Source of the DNA: Chryseobacterium gleum
GTDB lineage: Bacteria > Bacteroidota > Bacteroidia > Flavobacteriales_C > GCA-002722245
Direction of reading: 5' to 3'
Assembly: GCA_945871895.1 (NCBI GenBank)
Contig: CAMBXP010000014.1
Coordinates: 1 to 40,034, forward strand
Length of the DNA stretch: 40,034 bases
Shown here: piece after piece, positions 1 through 7,114 of the stretch
Layout: each line of letters begins with the position of its first letter
Position numbering within the stretch: position 1 is the stretch's first letter
The notes under the pieces: model-generated
What the model saw: only the letters and a program-made list of their open reading frames with translations
What the model was told of the DNA's origin: nothing
Database searches by the model: none
Position numbers and translations under genes: made by a program

Positions 1-58
1 AGCGCCTCTGTATCGTGTGTTGGCCTGAGCCAAAGTGCGGGCCTGTGTTGGCGGTGAA

Positions 59-99
59 CCCCAAATAGAAGCCGGATAAAAGGAGGCTTCTATTTGGGG
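59..99. repeat. Perfect 15-bp inverted repeat
   Basis: Arms CCCCAAATAGAAGCC (59-73) and its exact reverse complement (85-99) are separated by 11 bases. There is no U-tract, so a classical intrinsic terminator is unlikely; it could be the terminator or a palindromic repeat of a gene lying left of the window. Positions 1-58 are relatively GC-rich and show no recognisable coding segment. Confidence 0.7.
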
Positions 100-137
100 A
101 GAGCGGGTAGGAGCATACTTTGGCTCTTGACTTTTTG

Positions 138-166
138 CTTACTTTTTTGTTCAAGAAAAAAGTAAG
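138..166. repeat. Hairpin upstream of tatD-family gene
   Basis: CTTACTTTTTT (138-148) pairs with AAAAAAGTAAG (156-166) around a 7-base loop, followed by a T-rich stretch. It could act as a terminator or as a leader hairpin for the next gene. Its position inside the longer possible reading frame (from TTG at 120) is one reason to start that gene at 207 instead. Confidence 0.5.
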
Positions 167-206
167 TCTTTGCTTCTTTAGAAAAGAAGAATCCTATTTT
201 AGCCTC

Positions 207-980
207 ATGAATTTAATAGATACCCACGCACATATTTATCAAGAAGATTTCTTGGCTGATATTGAAGCTATCATGTCACGTGCAAAAGAGAATGGCGTGA
301 GCAAAATATATTTGCCCAATGTAGATGTTTCTTCCGTCAAAGAAGTGAAAGATTTGGTTGCCAAAAACAGTGATTTATTTATTCCCATGATGGGCTTACA
401 TCCTTGTTATGTTAAAGAAGATTACAAAGAGCAATTGGCTGTTATTGAAAAAGAATTGCGCGAAGGAAAGTACGCAGCAGTGGGTGAGATTGGTATTGAT
501 TTGCATTGGGACAAAACGCATTTCATTCAACAGCAAGATGCTTTTCGTACACAAATTCGTTGGGCTATTGAATTGAAATTACCCATCATTATTCATGCGC
601 GTGAATCGTTGCAAGAAATTTTTCAAATATTAGATGAAGAATACCGCGACGGACTCAAAGGAATTTTTCATTGCTTTGGTGGAACAGCAGAAGATGCGCA
701 AAAAATCATTTCGTACGGATTCAAATTGGGTATTGGTGGAACGGTGACTTACAAAAATTCAAAACTCCCAGAAGTATTGAAAAATGTACATTTGCAGCAT
801 ATCGTACTCGAAACCGATGCGCCTTATTTGCCTCCTGTTCCGCACCGAGGGCAACGAAATGAATCTTCTTACGTTAAGCTAGTAGCATTGAAGTTGTGCG
901 ATATTTATGGCCTATCTGTAGAGGAAGTAGCAAATACAACAACTGCCAATGCAAATAAGATCTTCAACATTGAACATTGA
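207..980 (+). CDS. TatD family metal-dependent DNase/hydrolase
   Basis: A 257-residue TIM-barrel hydrolase of the TatD/YcfH family, metal-dependent deoxyribonucleases acting in the cytoplasm. Visible metal ligands are the N-terminal HxH (His7, His9 in DTHAH), Glu94 in VGEIGIDL, His130 in IIHAR, His155 in FHCFGG and Asp204 in LETDAPYL; all are intact and the length is normal for the family. The start is the ATG at 207. A longer frame from TTG at 120 would add 29 residues encoded by a hairpin region and is not family-like. The last codons (FNIEH) lie in a dispersed ATTGAAC-type repeat, and ansA starts 24 bases further on, so the two are probably co-transcribed. The exact member (TatD, YcfH or YjjV type) cannot be decided from sequence alone. 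Confidence 0.93.
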   Translation: MNLIDTHAHIYQEDFLADIEAIMSRAKENGVSKIYLPNVDVSSVKEVKDLVAKNSDLFIPMMGLHPCYVKEDYKEQLAVIEKELREGKYAAVGEIGIDLHWDKTHFIQQQDAFRTQIRWAIELKLPIIIHARESLQEIFQILDEEYRDGLKGIFHCFGGTAEDAQKIISYGFKLGIGGTVTYKNSKLPEVLKNVHLQHIVLETDAPYLPPVPHRGQRNESSYVKLVALKLCDIYGLSVEEVANTTTANANKIFNIEH

Positions 981-996
981 ACACGAAACATTGAAC
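966..996. repeat. ACATTGAAC-type dispersed short repeat
   Basis: Three copies of ATTGAAC or its extended form ACATTGAAC lie in 31 bases, covering the 3' end of the TatD-family gene and the gap to the asparaginase gene. The same motif recurs at 19222-19272 and 21925-21953, and in a degenerate form within 20830-20886. Confidence 0.6.
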
Positions 997-1004
997 TTAA
1001 TTTT

Positions 1005-2030
1005 ATGAGCAAGTCAATTTTAATTATCTATACTGGCGGAACTGTTGGAATGATTGATTCTGGAAATGGAACTTTATTGCCTTTCGACATCAAAAATTTA
1101 CTGACTTCCATTCCCGAGTTATCTAAATTTCAATTGCCAATAGAATCCATTTCTGTATTTGAAAAACCTTTAGATTCTTCGAATATCGGTCCCGATGAAT
1201 GGAAAGTAATTGGTAAAGCGGTGGCCGATAATTACGGAAAATATTCGGGTTTTGTCGTATTGCATGGTTCAGATACGATGGCCTACACCGCCTCTGCATT
1301 AAGCTTTATGTTTGATGGTTTAACCAAGCCTGTAATTTTTACTGGTTCGCAATTGCCTATTGGAATATTGAGAAGCGATGCCAAAGAAAATATATTAACA
1401 TCGATAGAATTGGCTTCTATGCAAAATGCAACAGGCGCAGCAATTTTTCCTGAGGTATGTGTGTATTTTGAAAACTCATTATTTCGCGCCAACAGAACGA
1501 TAAAAGCAAACGCCGAAAATTTCGATGCGTTTATGTCGCCTAATTTTGCTGCATTAGCGGAAGTTGGTGTTCATTTTAAATTGAATGAAGCCTTGGTGCA
1601 TAAAAGTGAAGCAGCGTTTTCTTTCCGCGATAAATTGAGTCCCGATGTAGCGTTGCTAAAAGTATTTCCAGGTTTTTCGGCTAAGGTTTTTCAAAGCGTT
1701 TTCGATAATCAATATTTGCGCGGATTGGTTTTAGAAACTTACGGTACAGGAAATATTCCGCAGGACAAGCATTTGTTGGCCGGCTTGCAACGATTGGCCG
1801 AAAGAGGTGTTCATGTGTTGGTGGTTACGCAATGCATCAAGGGAAGCGTTGAATTGGGGCGCTATGCCACCAGTGAAGATTTAAAACAAATGAAGGTGCA
1901 TTCGGCTCATGATATGACATCGGTAGCGGCAGTTACTAAAATGATGCATGTATTGGGAAATTATACTTCAAAAGAAGAAATCGATAATCTGTTGAAACAG
2001 TCGCTGCGAGGAGAGATGACAATAAACTAG
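1005..2030 (+). CDS. ansA: Type I (cytoplasmic) L-asparaginase
   Basis: A 341-residue asparaginase hydrolysing L-asparagine to aspartate and ammonia. The first catalytic-threonine motif is YTGGTVGMI (Thr13) and the second is LHGSDTMAYTAS (Thr91, with Asp90). GTGNIPQD in the second half is also typical of the family. There is no signal peptide, which fits the cytoplasmic type I enzyme (E. coli AnsA is of similar length) rather than the periplasmic type II. It lies 24 bases behind the TatD-family gene and is followed by a 24-bp palindrome that may end the transcript. Confusion with glutaminase-asparaginases is possible but the length and N-terminus favour type I. Confidence 0.93.
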   Translation: MSKSILIIYTGGTVGMIDSGNGTLLPFDIKNLLTSIPELSKFQLPIESISVFEKPLDSSNIGPDEWKVIGKAVADNYGKYSGFVVLHGSDTMAYTASALSFMFDGLTKPVIFTGSQLPIGILRSDAKENILTSIELASMQNATGAAIFPEVCVYFENSLFRANRTIKANAENFDAFMSPNFAALAEVGVHFKLNEALVHKSEAAFSFRDKLSPDVALLKVFPGFSAKVFQSVFDNQYLRGLVLETYGTGNIPQDKHLLAGLQRLAERGVHVLVVTQCIKGSVELGRYATSEDLKQMKVHSAHDMTSVAAVTKMMHVLGNYTSKEEIDNLLKQSLRGEMTIN

Positions 2031-2041
2031 TTTGTGCATCC

Positions 2042-2113
2042 GTAGGGGCGAAATGCTTTCGCCCGTGAATATAAAATTCAAATATAAAGCGGGCGAAAGC
2101 ATTTCGCCCCTAC
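2042..2113. repeat. GTAGGGGCG palindromic element, copy 1
   Basis: A perfect 24-bp inverted repeat (arms 2042-2065 and 2090-2113) with a 24-base AT-rich loop. It starts GTAGGGGCG and ends CGCCCCTAC, as do the elements at 6212-6289 and 18121-18186. It is GC-rich in an AT-rich genome and lies 11 bases behind ansA. The ends are shared with the other copies but the inner arm differs. Confidence 0.85.
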
Positions 2114-2153
2114 TTATGAACTGAGCGGAAAGAGATTTTTCACTTTAAATTCG

Positions 2154-2161
2154 TATTTTCG
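2154..2161 (+). promoter_or_regulatory. Candidate -7 box of tRNA-Ser gene
   Basis: TATTTTCG followed by C, one base away from the Bacteroidota -7 consensus TAnnTTTG, ends 15 bases before the mature tRNA. The identical box TATTTTCGC lies upstream of purL (35931). No clear -33 element is seen. Confidence 0.4.
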
Positions 2162-2176
2162 CCATCCTTAAAAACT

Positions 2177-2264
2177 GGAGAGTTGTCCGAGCGGTTTAAG
2201 GAGCACGCCTGGAAAGCGTGTATACCTCTAAAGGGTATCAAGAGTTCGAATCTCTTACTCTCCG
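2177..2264 (+). tRNA. tRNA-Ser(GGA)
   Basis: An 88-base tRNA with acceptor GGAGAGT/ACTCTCC, discriminator G, a long class II variable arm, and T-loop GTTCGAATC. Anticodon stem CACGC/GCGTG holds loop CTGGAAA, so the anticodon is GGA, reading UCC and UCU. The 3' CCA is not encoded. A repeat-derived hairpin follows immediately. Confidence 0.95.
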
Positions 2265-2265
2265 C

Positions 2266-2342
2266 AAAAATCAGAGTGTGAGTGAGTCACGAGAGTGACC
2301 GTGAACACTCTGATTTTCTCTAAACTTGCTCTCACTCTCATT
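2266..2342 (+). repeat. tRNA-trailing hairpin element, copy 1
   Basis: AAAATCAGAGTGT (2267-2279) pairs exactly with ACACTCTGATTTT (2305-2317). Inside it, GTCAC-GAGA-GTGAC (2286-2299) forms a second hairpin. The element continues as TTCTCTAAACT...CACTCTCA. It is clearly homologous to the segment directly behind tRNA-Phe (30200-30275). It could be the tRNA terminator or 3'-processing signal, or a mobile repeat targeting tRNA ends. Confidence 0.75.
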
Positions 2343-2443
2343 CTTGTTTCTGATTTGTGACATGAATCATCTTTTCATCGTCTTCTTCTCATAGTATTCC
2401 AACTTTTTTACTTCGATATTTATTGCGAGAAATCTAAGAACAT

Positions 2444-3301
2444 ATGATGAAAAATATTTTTATCACAGGGGCAACATCTGGAATTGGATTAGTGGCTGCA
2501 TGCGAACTTGCTGCAGAGGGAAATACAATTTTGGCTTTGGCTAGATCTTTAGAGAAGGGTGGCGTTTTGTTGGCGCATTACAAAAGCAAATATCCAAAGG
2601 GCAAAGGAAGCATAGAAATAGTGCTGGGTGACTTAAGTTCATTCGAGTCGGTAGTTAAGGCGTGCCATGAAGTAAAAAGTAGAATCGATTGCTTGGATGT
2701 TATCATAAACAATGCTGGAATTTGGAATTTCTCCTATAAAGAATCGAGTAATAAAATCGAAGAGATATTTCATGTAAATGTTTTGGCTCCCTTATTAATA
2801 AATGATTTACTGCTGGAACTTTTGAAGAATTCTAAAGATGCAAAAACAATTTTTGCTGCGTCGGCTTTGCATCAAGGAGAAGTAGATTTTTCGAACCTCG
2901 AATTCAAGAATAATTTTAGCGGATTTAAAGCCTACCGACAATCGAAATTGGAAGTGATTTTGTTAACGCGCTTGCTGGCACAAAAACTTCAAAAATTAGG
3001 TGTTGGCGTGTACTGCGAACACCCAGGTTTAGTCGACACGAAATTAGGTCGCGATGCCGGTTGGTTTTCTAACTTGTTCTTTCGCTTACTGGGAATGTCG
3101 CCCGAAAATGGGGCGAAAACTCTTGTGTATTTGGCCCAGGAAAATAAAAGTAAATTGATATCGGGAGAGTATTATGCAAAAAAAGAAATAAAGAAAATTA
3201 CTCCGCAAAGTTATGATTTGAAAGTGGCAGAAAAATTATTGCGCACATTGAAACCCTATTTAGCAAACTTTTTATCTCCTTCATCCATCATTTTTGAATA
3301 A
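2444..3301 (+). CDS. SDR family NAD(P)-dependent oxidoreductase
   Basis: A 285-residue short-chain dehydrogenase/reductase with a Rossmann fold. The cofactor motif TGATSGIG (8-15) and the structural motif NNAG (89-92) are present, as are Ser140, Tyr164 and Lys168 (YxxxK), so the catalytic residues are complete. The C-terminal half (EHPGLVDTKLG) resembles retinol dehydrogenase/WWOX-like SDRs; the substrate cannot be predicted. Two consecutive ATGs (2444, 2447) could start it. A lipocalin gene begins 19 bases after its stop (or overlaps it if a TTG start is used), suggesting co-transcription and possibly a lipid-like or hydrophobic substrate; that last point is inference. Confidence 0.9.
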   Translation: MMKNIFITGATSGIGLVAACELAAEGNTILALARSLEKGGVLLAHYKSKYPKGKGSIEIVLGDLSSFESVVKACHEVKSRIDCLDVIINNAGIWNFSYKESSNKIEEIFHVNVLAPLLINDLLLELLKNSKDAKTIFAASALHQGEVDFSNLEFKNNFSGFKAYRQSKLEVILLTRLLAQKLQKLGVGVYCEHPGLVDTKLGRDAGWFSNLFFRLLGMSPENGAKTLVYLAQENKSKLISGEYYAKKEIKKITPQSYDLKVAEKLLRTLKPYLANFLSPSSIIFE

Positions 3302-3320
3302 GAAAAGCTATCTTTTATTT

Positions 3321-3836
3321 ATGAAAATTATCATCGCACTTTATGTTTTTATTTGCTCAAATCCGGCACTTGTGAATTCACAAACTATTGATTCGCTCCC
3401 TCATGTTGATTTAAAGAGATATGCTGGTAAATGGTATGAAATTGCTTCGTATCCGCAACGATTTCAAAAGGGTTGTCATTGCACCACCGCTGAATATACA
3501 TTGAGTGATAGAGGTTATGTAATTGTGGAGAATAGATGCAATCGCGATAGTATTAACGGCAAACAAACTTACATCAAAGGAAAAGCATTTGTAGAGAAAG
3601 ACTCAGGCAACGCGAAATTGAAAGTGCAATTTTTTTGGCCCTTTAGAGGCAAATATTGGATTATCGATTTGGCCGATGATTATAGTTATGCCGTGGTGAG
3701 TCATCCCAATAAGAAATACTTGTGGATTTTATCTAGAACAGCTCAAATGGATTCACAAGTTTATGATCAAATTCTTTTGCGCTTGAAAAGCAAAGGATTT
3801 GATTTGGATAAAATTCAAAAAACGACGCAGTTGTAA
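3321..3836 (+). CDS. Secreted lipocalin (Blc-like)
   Basis: A 171-residue protein with a cleavable signal peptide (1-20, ending ALVNSQ) and the lipocalin signature GKWYEIASYP (from 36), as in bacterial lipocalin Blc and apolipoprotein D-type proteins that bind fatty acids or lysophospholipids. Cys52, Cys54 and the Cys in VENRC could form disulfides. Unlike E. coli Blc there is no lipobox, so it is probably a soluble periplasmic or secreted protein. The ATG at 3321 is preferred; a TTG at 3294 would overlap the upstream SDR gene by 8 bases and put extra residues before the signal peptide. It pairs with the SDR gene. Confidence 0.88.
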   Translation: MKIIIALYVFICSNPALVNSQTIDSLPHVDLKRYAGKWYEIASYPQRFQKGCHCTTAEYTLSDRGYVIVENRCNRDSINGKQTYIKGKAFVEKDSGNAKLKVQFFWPFRGKYWIIDLADDYSYAVVSHPNKKYLWILSRTAQMDSQVYDQILLRLKSKGFDLDKIQKTTQL

Positions 3837-3949
3837 TTGATTTATTTCACCATTCATCGCCGGCAATAAACTACCCACATTGGGGGATACTTCGAAGCAT
3901 TGTTTATCGCATTTTTACAGCGTTACTAAAATTAACGTCAGTAAAAATT

Positions 3950-4942
3950 ATGAAAGCACTAAAACCAAACTTTATTTTCCTTCTTTCAGCGATTCTATTA
4001 GCTACATCTTGTAAAAAAGAAAAGAAGGAAGAAACTGTTATAAATTCAACGGAGAATACCATTGCATCTGCACAAGTAATGGTGACAGGAAATCATTTTT
4101 CGAATATGTATGATCATCAATCTGTAGCATTTAACAATAAACTCTGGGTGATAGGTGGCCGATCTGGTAGCAATTCTAGAAATGAAATTTGGAGCAGTAG
4201 TGATGGTGCATCATGGACACAAATAACACCAGTAGGTTCTTTTTTCACACCTATCAATGCGCATCAGGTGGTAGTGTTTAAAGACAAGATGTGGGTGATT
4301 GGAGGAGTGAACAACGGTTCGGGTGTGTCTGATATTTGGTCGAGTGTGGATGGCACCAACTGGATTCAAGAAACAGCTAGTACTTCCTTTAGTTCGAGAT
4401 ACAACCACGAAGTAGTGGTTTTTAATAATAAATTGTGGCTTATTGGTGGTGATGCAGGCGGAGTTAAAAGCGATATTTGGTCGAGTGCAGATGGTATTGT
4501 GTGGACGCAAGAAACTACTGTTGGCACGCAGTTTAGTGCTCGTGCCGGACACGAATTGGTGGTGTTTAACAACAAGATGTTTTTGATTGGTGGCTATTCT
4601 TTAACTGGTTTCAGAAATGATGTTTGGTCGACCAGTGATGGAATTAATTGGACAGAGGAAATCACTACTGGATCGAAGTTCTTACCAATGTACGCCCATG
4701 AAGCGCTGTTTTACAACAACAAAATTTATGTAATTGCTGGTCAAACCGGAGCGTGGGGCACCACCACCGATGAAGTGTGGACAAGCTCGAATGGTAAAGA
4801 TTGGACCAAACAAACTCTAACGGGAAGCAGCTATGGCGGTAGAGCAGCTCATCAGGCGACAGTATTCAACTCAAAAATTTATATTACTTGTGGGTACGAT
4901 AGTGGCGCTGCAGAAAAAGGTGATATTTGGATTTTAAATTAA
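3950..4942 (+). CDS. Kelch-repeat lipoprotein
   Basis: A 330-residue lipoprotein: signal peptide with lipobox LATSC (Cys21) followed by a lysine/glutamate-rich linker. The rest is six kelch-type blades of about 45-50 residues, each opening with His-x-x-x-x-Phe-x-x-Lys and reading H-Q/E-(VVVF)-NNK-(LW)-VIGG, followed by IWSS-x-DG-x-x-W. A six-bladed propeller displayed on the outer membrane or facing the periplasm is expected, with a binding rather than catalytic role. No partner is evident from the neighbours. It stands alone, with 113 bases upstream and a long hairpin downstream (4962-5004). Confidence 0.88.
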   Translation: MKALKPNFIFLLSAILLATSCKKEKKEETVINSTENTIASAQVMVTGNHFSNMYDHQSVAFNNKLWVIGGRSGSNSRNEIWSSSDGASWTQITPVGSFFTPINAHQVVVFKDKMWVIGGVNNGSGVSDIWSSVDGTNWIQETASTSFSSRYNHEVVVFNNKLWLIGGDAGGVKSDIWSSADGIVWTQETTVGTQFSARAGHELVVFNNKMFLIGGYSLTGFRNDVWSTSDGINWTEEITTGSKFLPMYAHEALFYNNKIYVIAGQTGAWGTTTDEVWTSSNGKDWTKQTLTGSSYGGRAAHQATVFNSKIYITCGYDSGAAEKGDIWILN

Positions 4943-4961
4943 ATGATTTAACTAGTTTGAT

Positions 4962-5004
4962 TGAAATCGAAATTGAGTTACTTTTAAGCTCAATTTCGAT
5001 TTCA
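4962..5004 (+). promoter_or_regulatory. Long perfect hairpin abutting beta-lactamase start
   Basis: GAAATCGAAATTGAG (4963-4977) and its exact complement (4989-5003) form a 15-bp stem with an 11-base loop. A 16th pair, T4962-A5004, involves the A of the ATG. No U-tract follows, so it is not a textbook terminator. It could end the kelch transcript, or hide the translation start of the next gene. Confidence 0.65.
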
Positions 5005-5876
5005 TGAAGGCATTTCTTTTATTCTTTTTATTTATTTCCCTTTCAGCTTTTTCTCAAACTGATTCGCTGCGTCATCGCATTCATCACATCATTCAAAACA
5101 AGAATGCAAAGGTAGGCGTTGCTATTCGTGGATTAGAAAATGGTGATACTTTAAGCATCAATGGAACAACATCATTTCCTTTATTTAGTGTAGTTAAAAT
5201 TCCAACTGCTTTAATGGTTTTGCATTTGGTGGATACAAAAAAATTGGCTCTAGATAGTAGTATTCATTTTGTGCATTCATTTTTGGACACTAATACTTTT
5301 AGTCCGATTAGAGACGAAATAGATAAAGCTGAGTTTGATTTATCCATTCGTGATTTGCTTTCTTATTCTATTTCAAGAAGTGATAATATCGCCTTTGAAA
5401 AATTAGTAGAATTGGCAGGCGGAATAAAAGTTGTGAGTGATTATTCAAGATCGATGCAACATGAAATATTTATCAATGCAACAGGTAAAGATGGTTTAAC
5501 AGAGTATATTAAGAACAGTTCAACTCCGCTAGCAATGAATAGCTTGTTGATTAAAATTGATCAAAAGAAATTTCTATCTAATGGCAGTCGCGATTTGTTT
5601 TGGAAGTTAATGAAAGAAACTAAAAATGCACCAAACAGAATCAAGGGCTTGTTGCCAGAAGGAACAATTGTAATGCATAAGCCTGGTACATCGGGTGCCG
5701 ATGACAATGGTTTGAACATCGCTTTTAACGATGTGGGCATTGTAACTCTTCCCAACGGAAATCATTTTGTAATTTCTGTTTTCATTACCAATTCAACAGA
5801 AAGTGATGAAGTGAATGCTTCAATTATTGCGGAGATTTCGAAGGCGGCCTGGGATTATTTTATCGCAAAAAATTAA
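5004..5876 (+). CDS. Class A beta-lactamase-like serine hydrolase
   Basis: A 290-residue exported protein (signal peptide 1-18, SLSAFSQ) of the class A beta-lactamase fold, closest by eye to the PER/CfxA-type A2 group of Bacteroidota. The nucleophile motif is SVVK (Ser62-Lys65) and the SDN loop is intact (Ser126-Asp127-Asn128). The third motif is KPG (226-228) rather than KTG/KSG. In the omega-loop region the place where PER/CfxA carry the general base Glu appears to read ATGKDG (159-164), without an obvious Glu166 equivalent. Activity may therefore be altered. The ABM-fold gene starts 2 bases after the stop. A hairpin covers the start codon. Confidence 0.85.
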   Translation: MKAFLLFFLFISLSAFSQTDSLRHRIHHIIQNKNAKVGVAIRGLENGDTLSINGTTSFPLFSVVKIPTALMVLHLVDTKKLALDSSIHFVHSFLDTNTFSPIRDEIDKAEFDLSIRDLLSYSISRSDNIAFEKLVELAGGIKVVSDYSRSMQHEIFINATGKDGLTEYIKNSSTPLAMNSLLIKIDQKKFLSNGSRDLFWKLMKETKNAPNRIKGLLPEGTIVMHKPGTSGADDNGLNIAFNDVGIVTLPNGNHFVISVFITNSTESDEVNASIIAEISKAAWDYFIAKN

Positions 5877-5878
5877 TT

Positions 5879-6196
5879 ATGATTTCACAAACACCAAATC
5901 CTCCATACTACTCTGTAATATTTACTTCTACAAGAACAGAAGGCGATAATGGTTACCATGAAATGGCTGAAAAAATGCTAGAGTTAGCGCAACAACAAGA
6001 AGGGTTTTTAGGTGTTGAATCTGCTCGAGAAGAAATTGGAATTACTGTTTCTTATTGGAAAGATTTGGAATCAATAAAAAATTGGAGAGAAAATTTCGAG
6101 CATTCTATAGCACGCGAAAAAGGAAGAGCTGAATGGTATACATCTTTTAAAACGAGAATTTGTAAAGTGGAGAGAGATTATGGATTTGGTGGGTGA
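5879..6196 (+). CDS. Antibiotic biosynthesis monooxygenase (ABM) fold protein
   Basis: A 105-residue cytoplasmic protein of the dimeric alpha/beta-barrel (ABM) superfamily. The features are an N-terminal beta strand (YSVIFTSTR), a helix with MAEKMLELAQQQEGFLGVES and the strand-helix VSYWKDLESIKNWREN. This pattern is found in small monooxygenase-like and heme-degrading proteins. Members are mostly of unknown substrate. It starts 2 bases behind the beta-lactamase-like gene, so the two are presumably one transcript, although no functional link is known to me. Confidence 0.85.
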   Translation: MISQTPNPPYYSVIFTSTRTEGDNGYHEMAEKMLELAQQQEGFLGVESAREEIGITVSYWKDLESIKNWRENFEHSIAREKGRAEWYTSFKTRICKVERDYGFGG

Positions 6197-6211
6197 ATTT
6201 TAACCATTCGC

Positions 6212-6289
6212 TTGTAGGGGCGTACCCTTGCGGTCGCCCAATAGTTTGATTCGATATTTCTGGGCGACCGCAATGGTGCGCCCCTACAA
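6212..6289. repeat. GTAGGGGCG palindromic element, copy 2
   Basis: Arms of 29 bases (6212-6240 and 6261-6289) match with two mismatches around a 20-base AT-rich loop. The arms contain GTAGGGGCG-TACCCTTGCGG-TCGCCC. It closely resembles the copy at 18121-18186 and shares its ends with the copy at 2042-2113. It separates the ABM gene from the next operon and could also work as a transcription barrier. Confidence 0.85.
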
Positions 6290-6329
6290 TTTGTGCTGAA
6301 ATATTTTTATTTTTACGTAAACGCCTAAC

Positions 6330-6659
6330 ATGAAACTAGAAAAGCTATTACCCACTCTTGTCGATTGGCAAGATATTCCTTCTGATCAAGTTAAAGGAAA
6401 AACAGGTTTTACAATTTCCAAATTGCAAATGATGGGAGATACTAAAATTCGTTTGGTAGAATATTCAGCCAATTACACTGCCGATCATTGGTGCGATAAA
6501 GGACATATTTTATTCGTGTTGGAGGGAGAATTAGAGATTCATTATCAAAACGAAACATCTCATCTTGTAAATGAGGGAATGACATATTTGGTGGGCGATG
6601 ATTCGATGGCGCATATGGCGGTTTCAAAAGAAGGAGCGAAAGTTTTAATTATAGATTAG
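6330..6659 (+). CDS. DHCW motif cupin fold protein
   Basis: A 109-residue single cupin domain. The sequence ADHWCDKGHILFVLEGELEIHY carries the DHxC-type motif that names this small bacterial family, followed by the second cupin half around GMTYLVGDDSMAHMA. The His, Cys and Asp residues probably bind a metal. No reaction is established for the family. It opens a run of six same-strand genes with gaps of 2-12 bases (to 10873). Confidence 0.85.
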   Translation: MKLEKLLPTLVDWQDIPSDQVKGKTGFTISKLQMMGDTKIRLVEYSANYTADHWCDKGHILFVLEGELEIHYQNETSHLVNEGMTYLVGDDSMAHMAVSKEGAKVLIID

Positions 6660-6667
6660 TAAAAAAT

Positions 6668-7102
6668 ATGGAAAGCTTAGAATTGATAAAGGGCATTGAA
6701 GGAGATGATTATAAAGTAATTGGAGAGGGATTGGTTTCCTACAATACCAGTCATGTTCCCATGCAACAGGAAAAAGGAATACATCCAGTAAATTTGATGT
6801 TGAAAGATGAAAATGGAGAAATTGCGGGTGCAGTAATGTCAAGAATTTATGGCTGGAATGCCATGGAAGTCTCTATTTTATGGGTTTCAGAAAAATACCG
6901 AGGCAAGGGTTTGGGAAAACGATTGATGAATGAAGTTGAGACTATTGCAATTGAACGCAATTGCACGCTTATTCATTTAGATACATTTGATTTTCAAGCG
7001 CCTGAATTTTATAAGAAGTTAGGCTACCAATTGTTTGGAACATTAGAGGGTTCGCCAATAGGACACAATCGTTATTATCTATCGAAGAAATTAAATGCGT
7101 AA
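6668..7102 (+). CDS. GNAT family N-acetyltransferase
   Basis: A 144-residue Gcn5-related acetyltransferase. The acetyl-CoA pyrophosphate loop is visible as VSEKYRGKGLGKRLMNEVE (R/Q-x-x-G-x-G/A), with a C-terminal YKKLGYQLFGTLEG typical of the fold. The substrate is unknown. It starts 8 bases after the cupin gene. It is one of three different GNAT proteins in this operon. Confidence 0.9.
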   Translation: MESLELIKGIEGDDYKVIGEGLVSYNTSHVPMQQEKGIHPVNLMLKDENGEIAGAVMSRIYGWNAMEVSILWVSEKYRGKGLGKRLMNEVETIAIERNCTLIHLDTFDFQAPEFYKKLGYQLFGTLEGSPIGHNRYYLSKKLNA

Positions 7103-7114
7103 TTTATATAAGCA

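Noticed and set aside
120..206. Longer N-terminus for the TatD-family protein from a TTG at 120
   Set aside because: The extra 29 residues are encoded by a hairpin and T-rich region; the family starts right before DTHAH, which the ATG at 207 provides.
2177..2342. Integration site (attachment repeat) of a genomic island at the tRNA genes
   Set aside because: The shared sequence lies after the tRNA, not within its 3' end, and no integrase or phage gene is present.
5004..5876. Confident naming as a specific resistance gene (PER, CfxA or similar)
   Set aside because: Motif changes (KPG, missing Glu166 candidate) and lack of a database match make a gene symbol unsupported.
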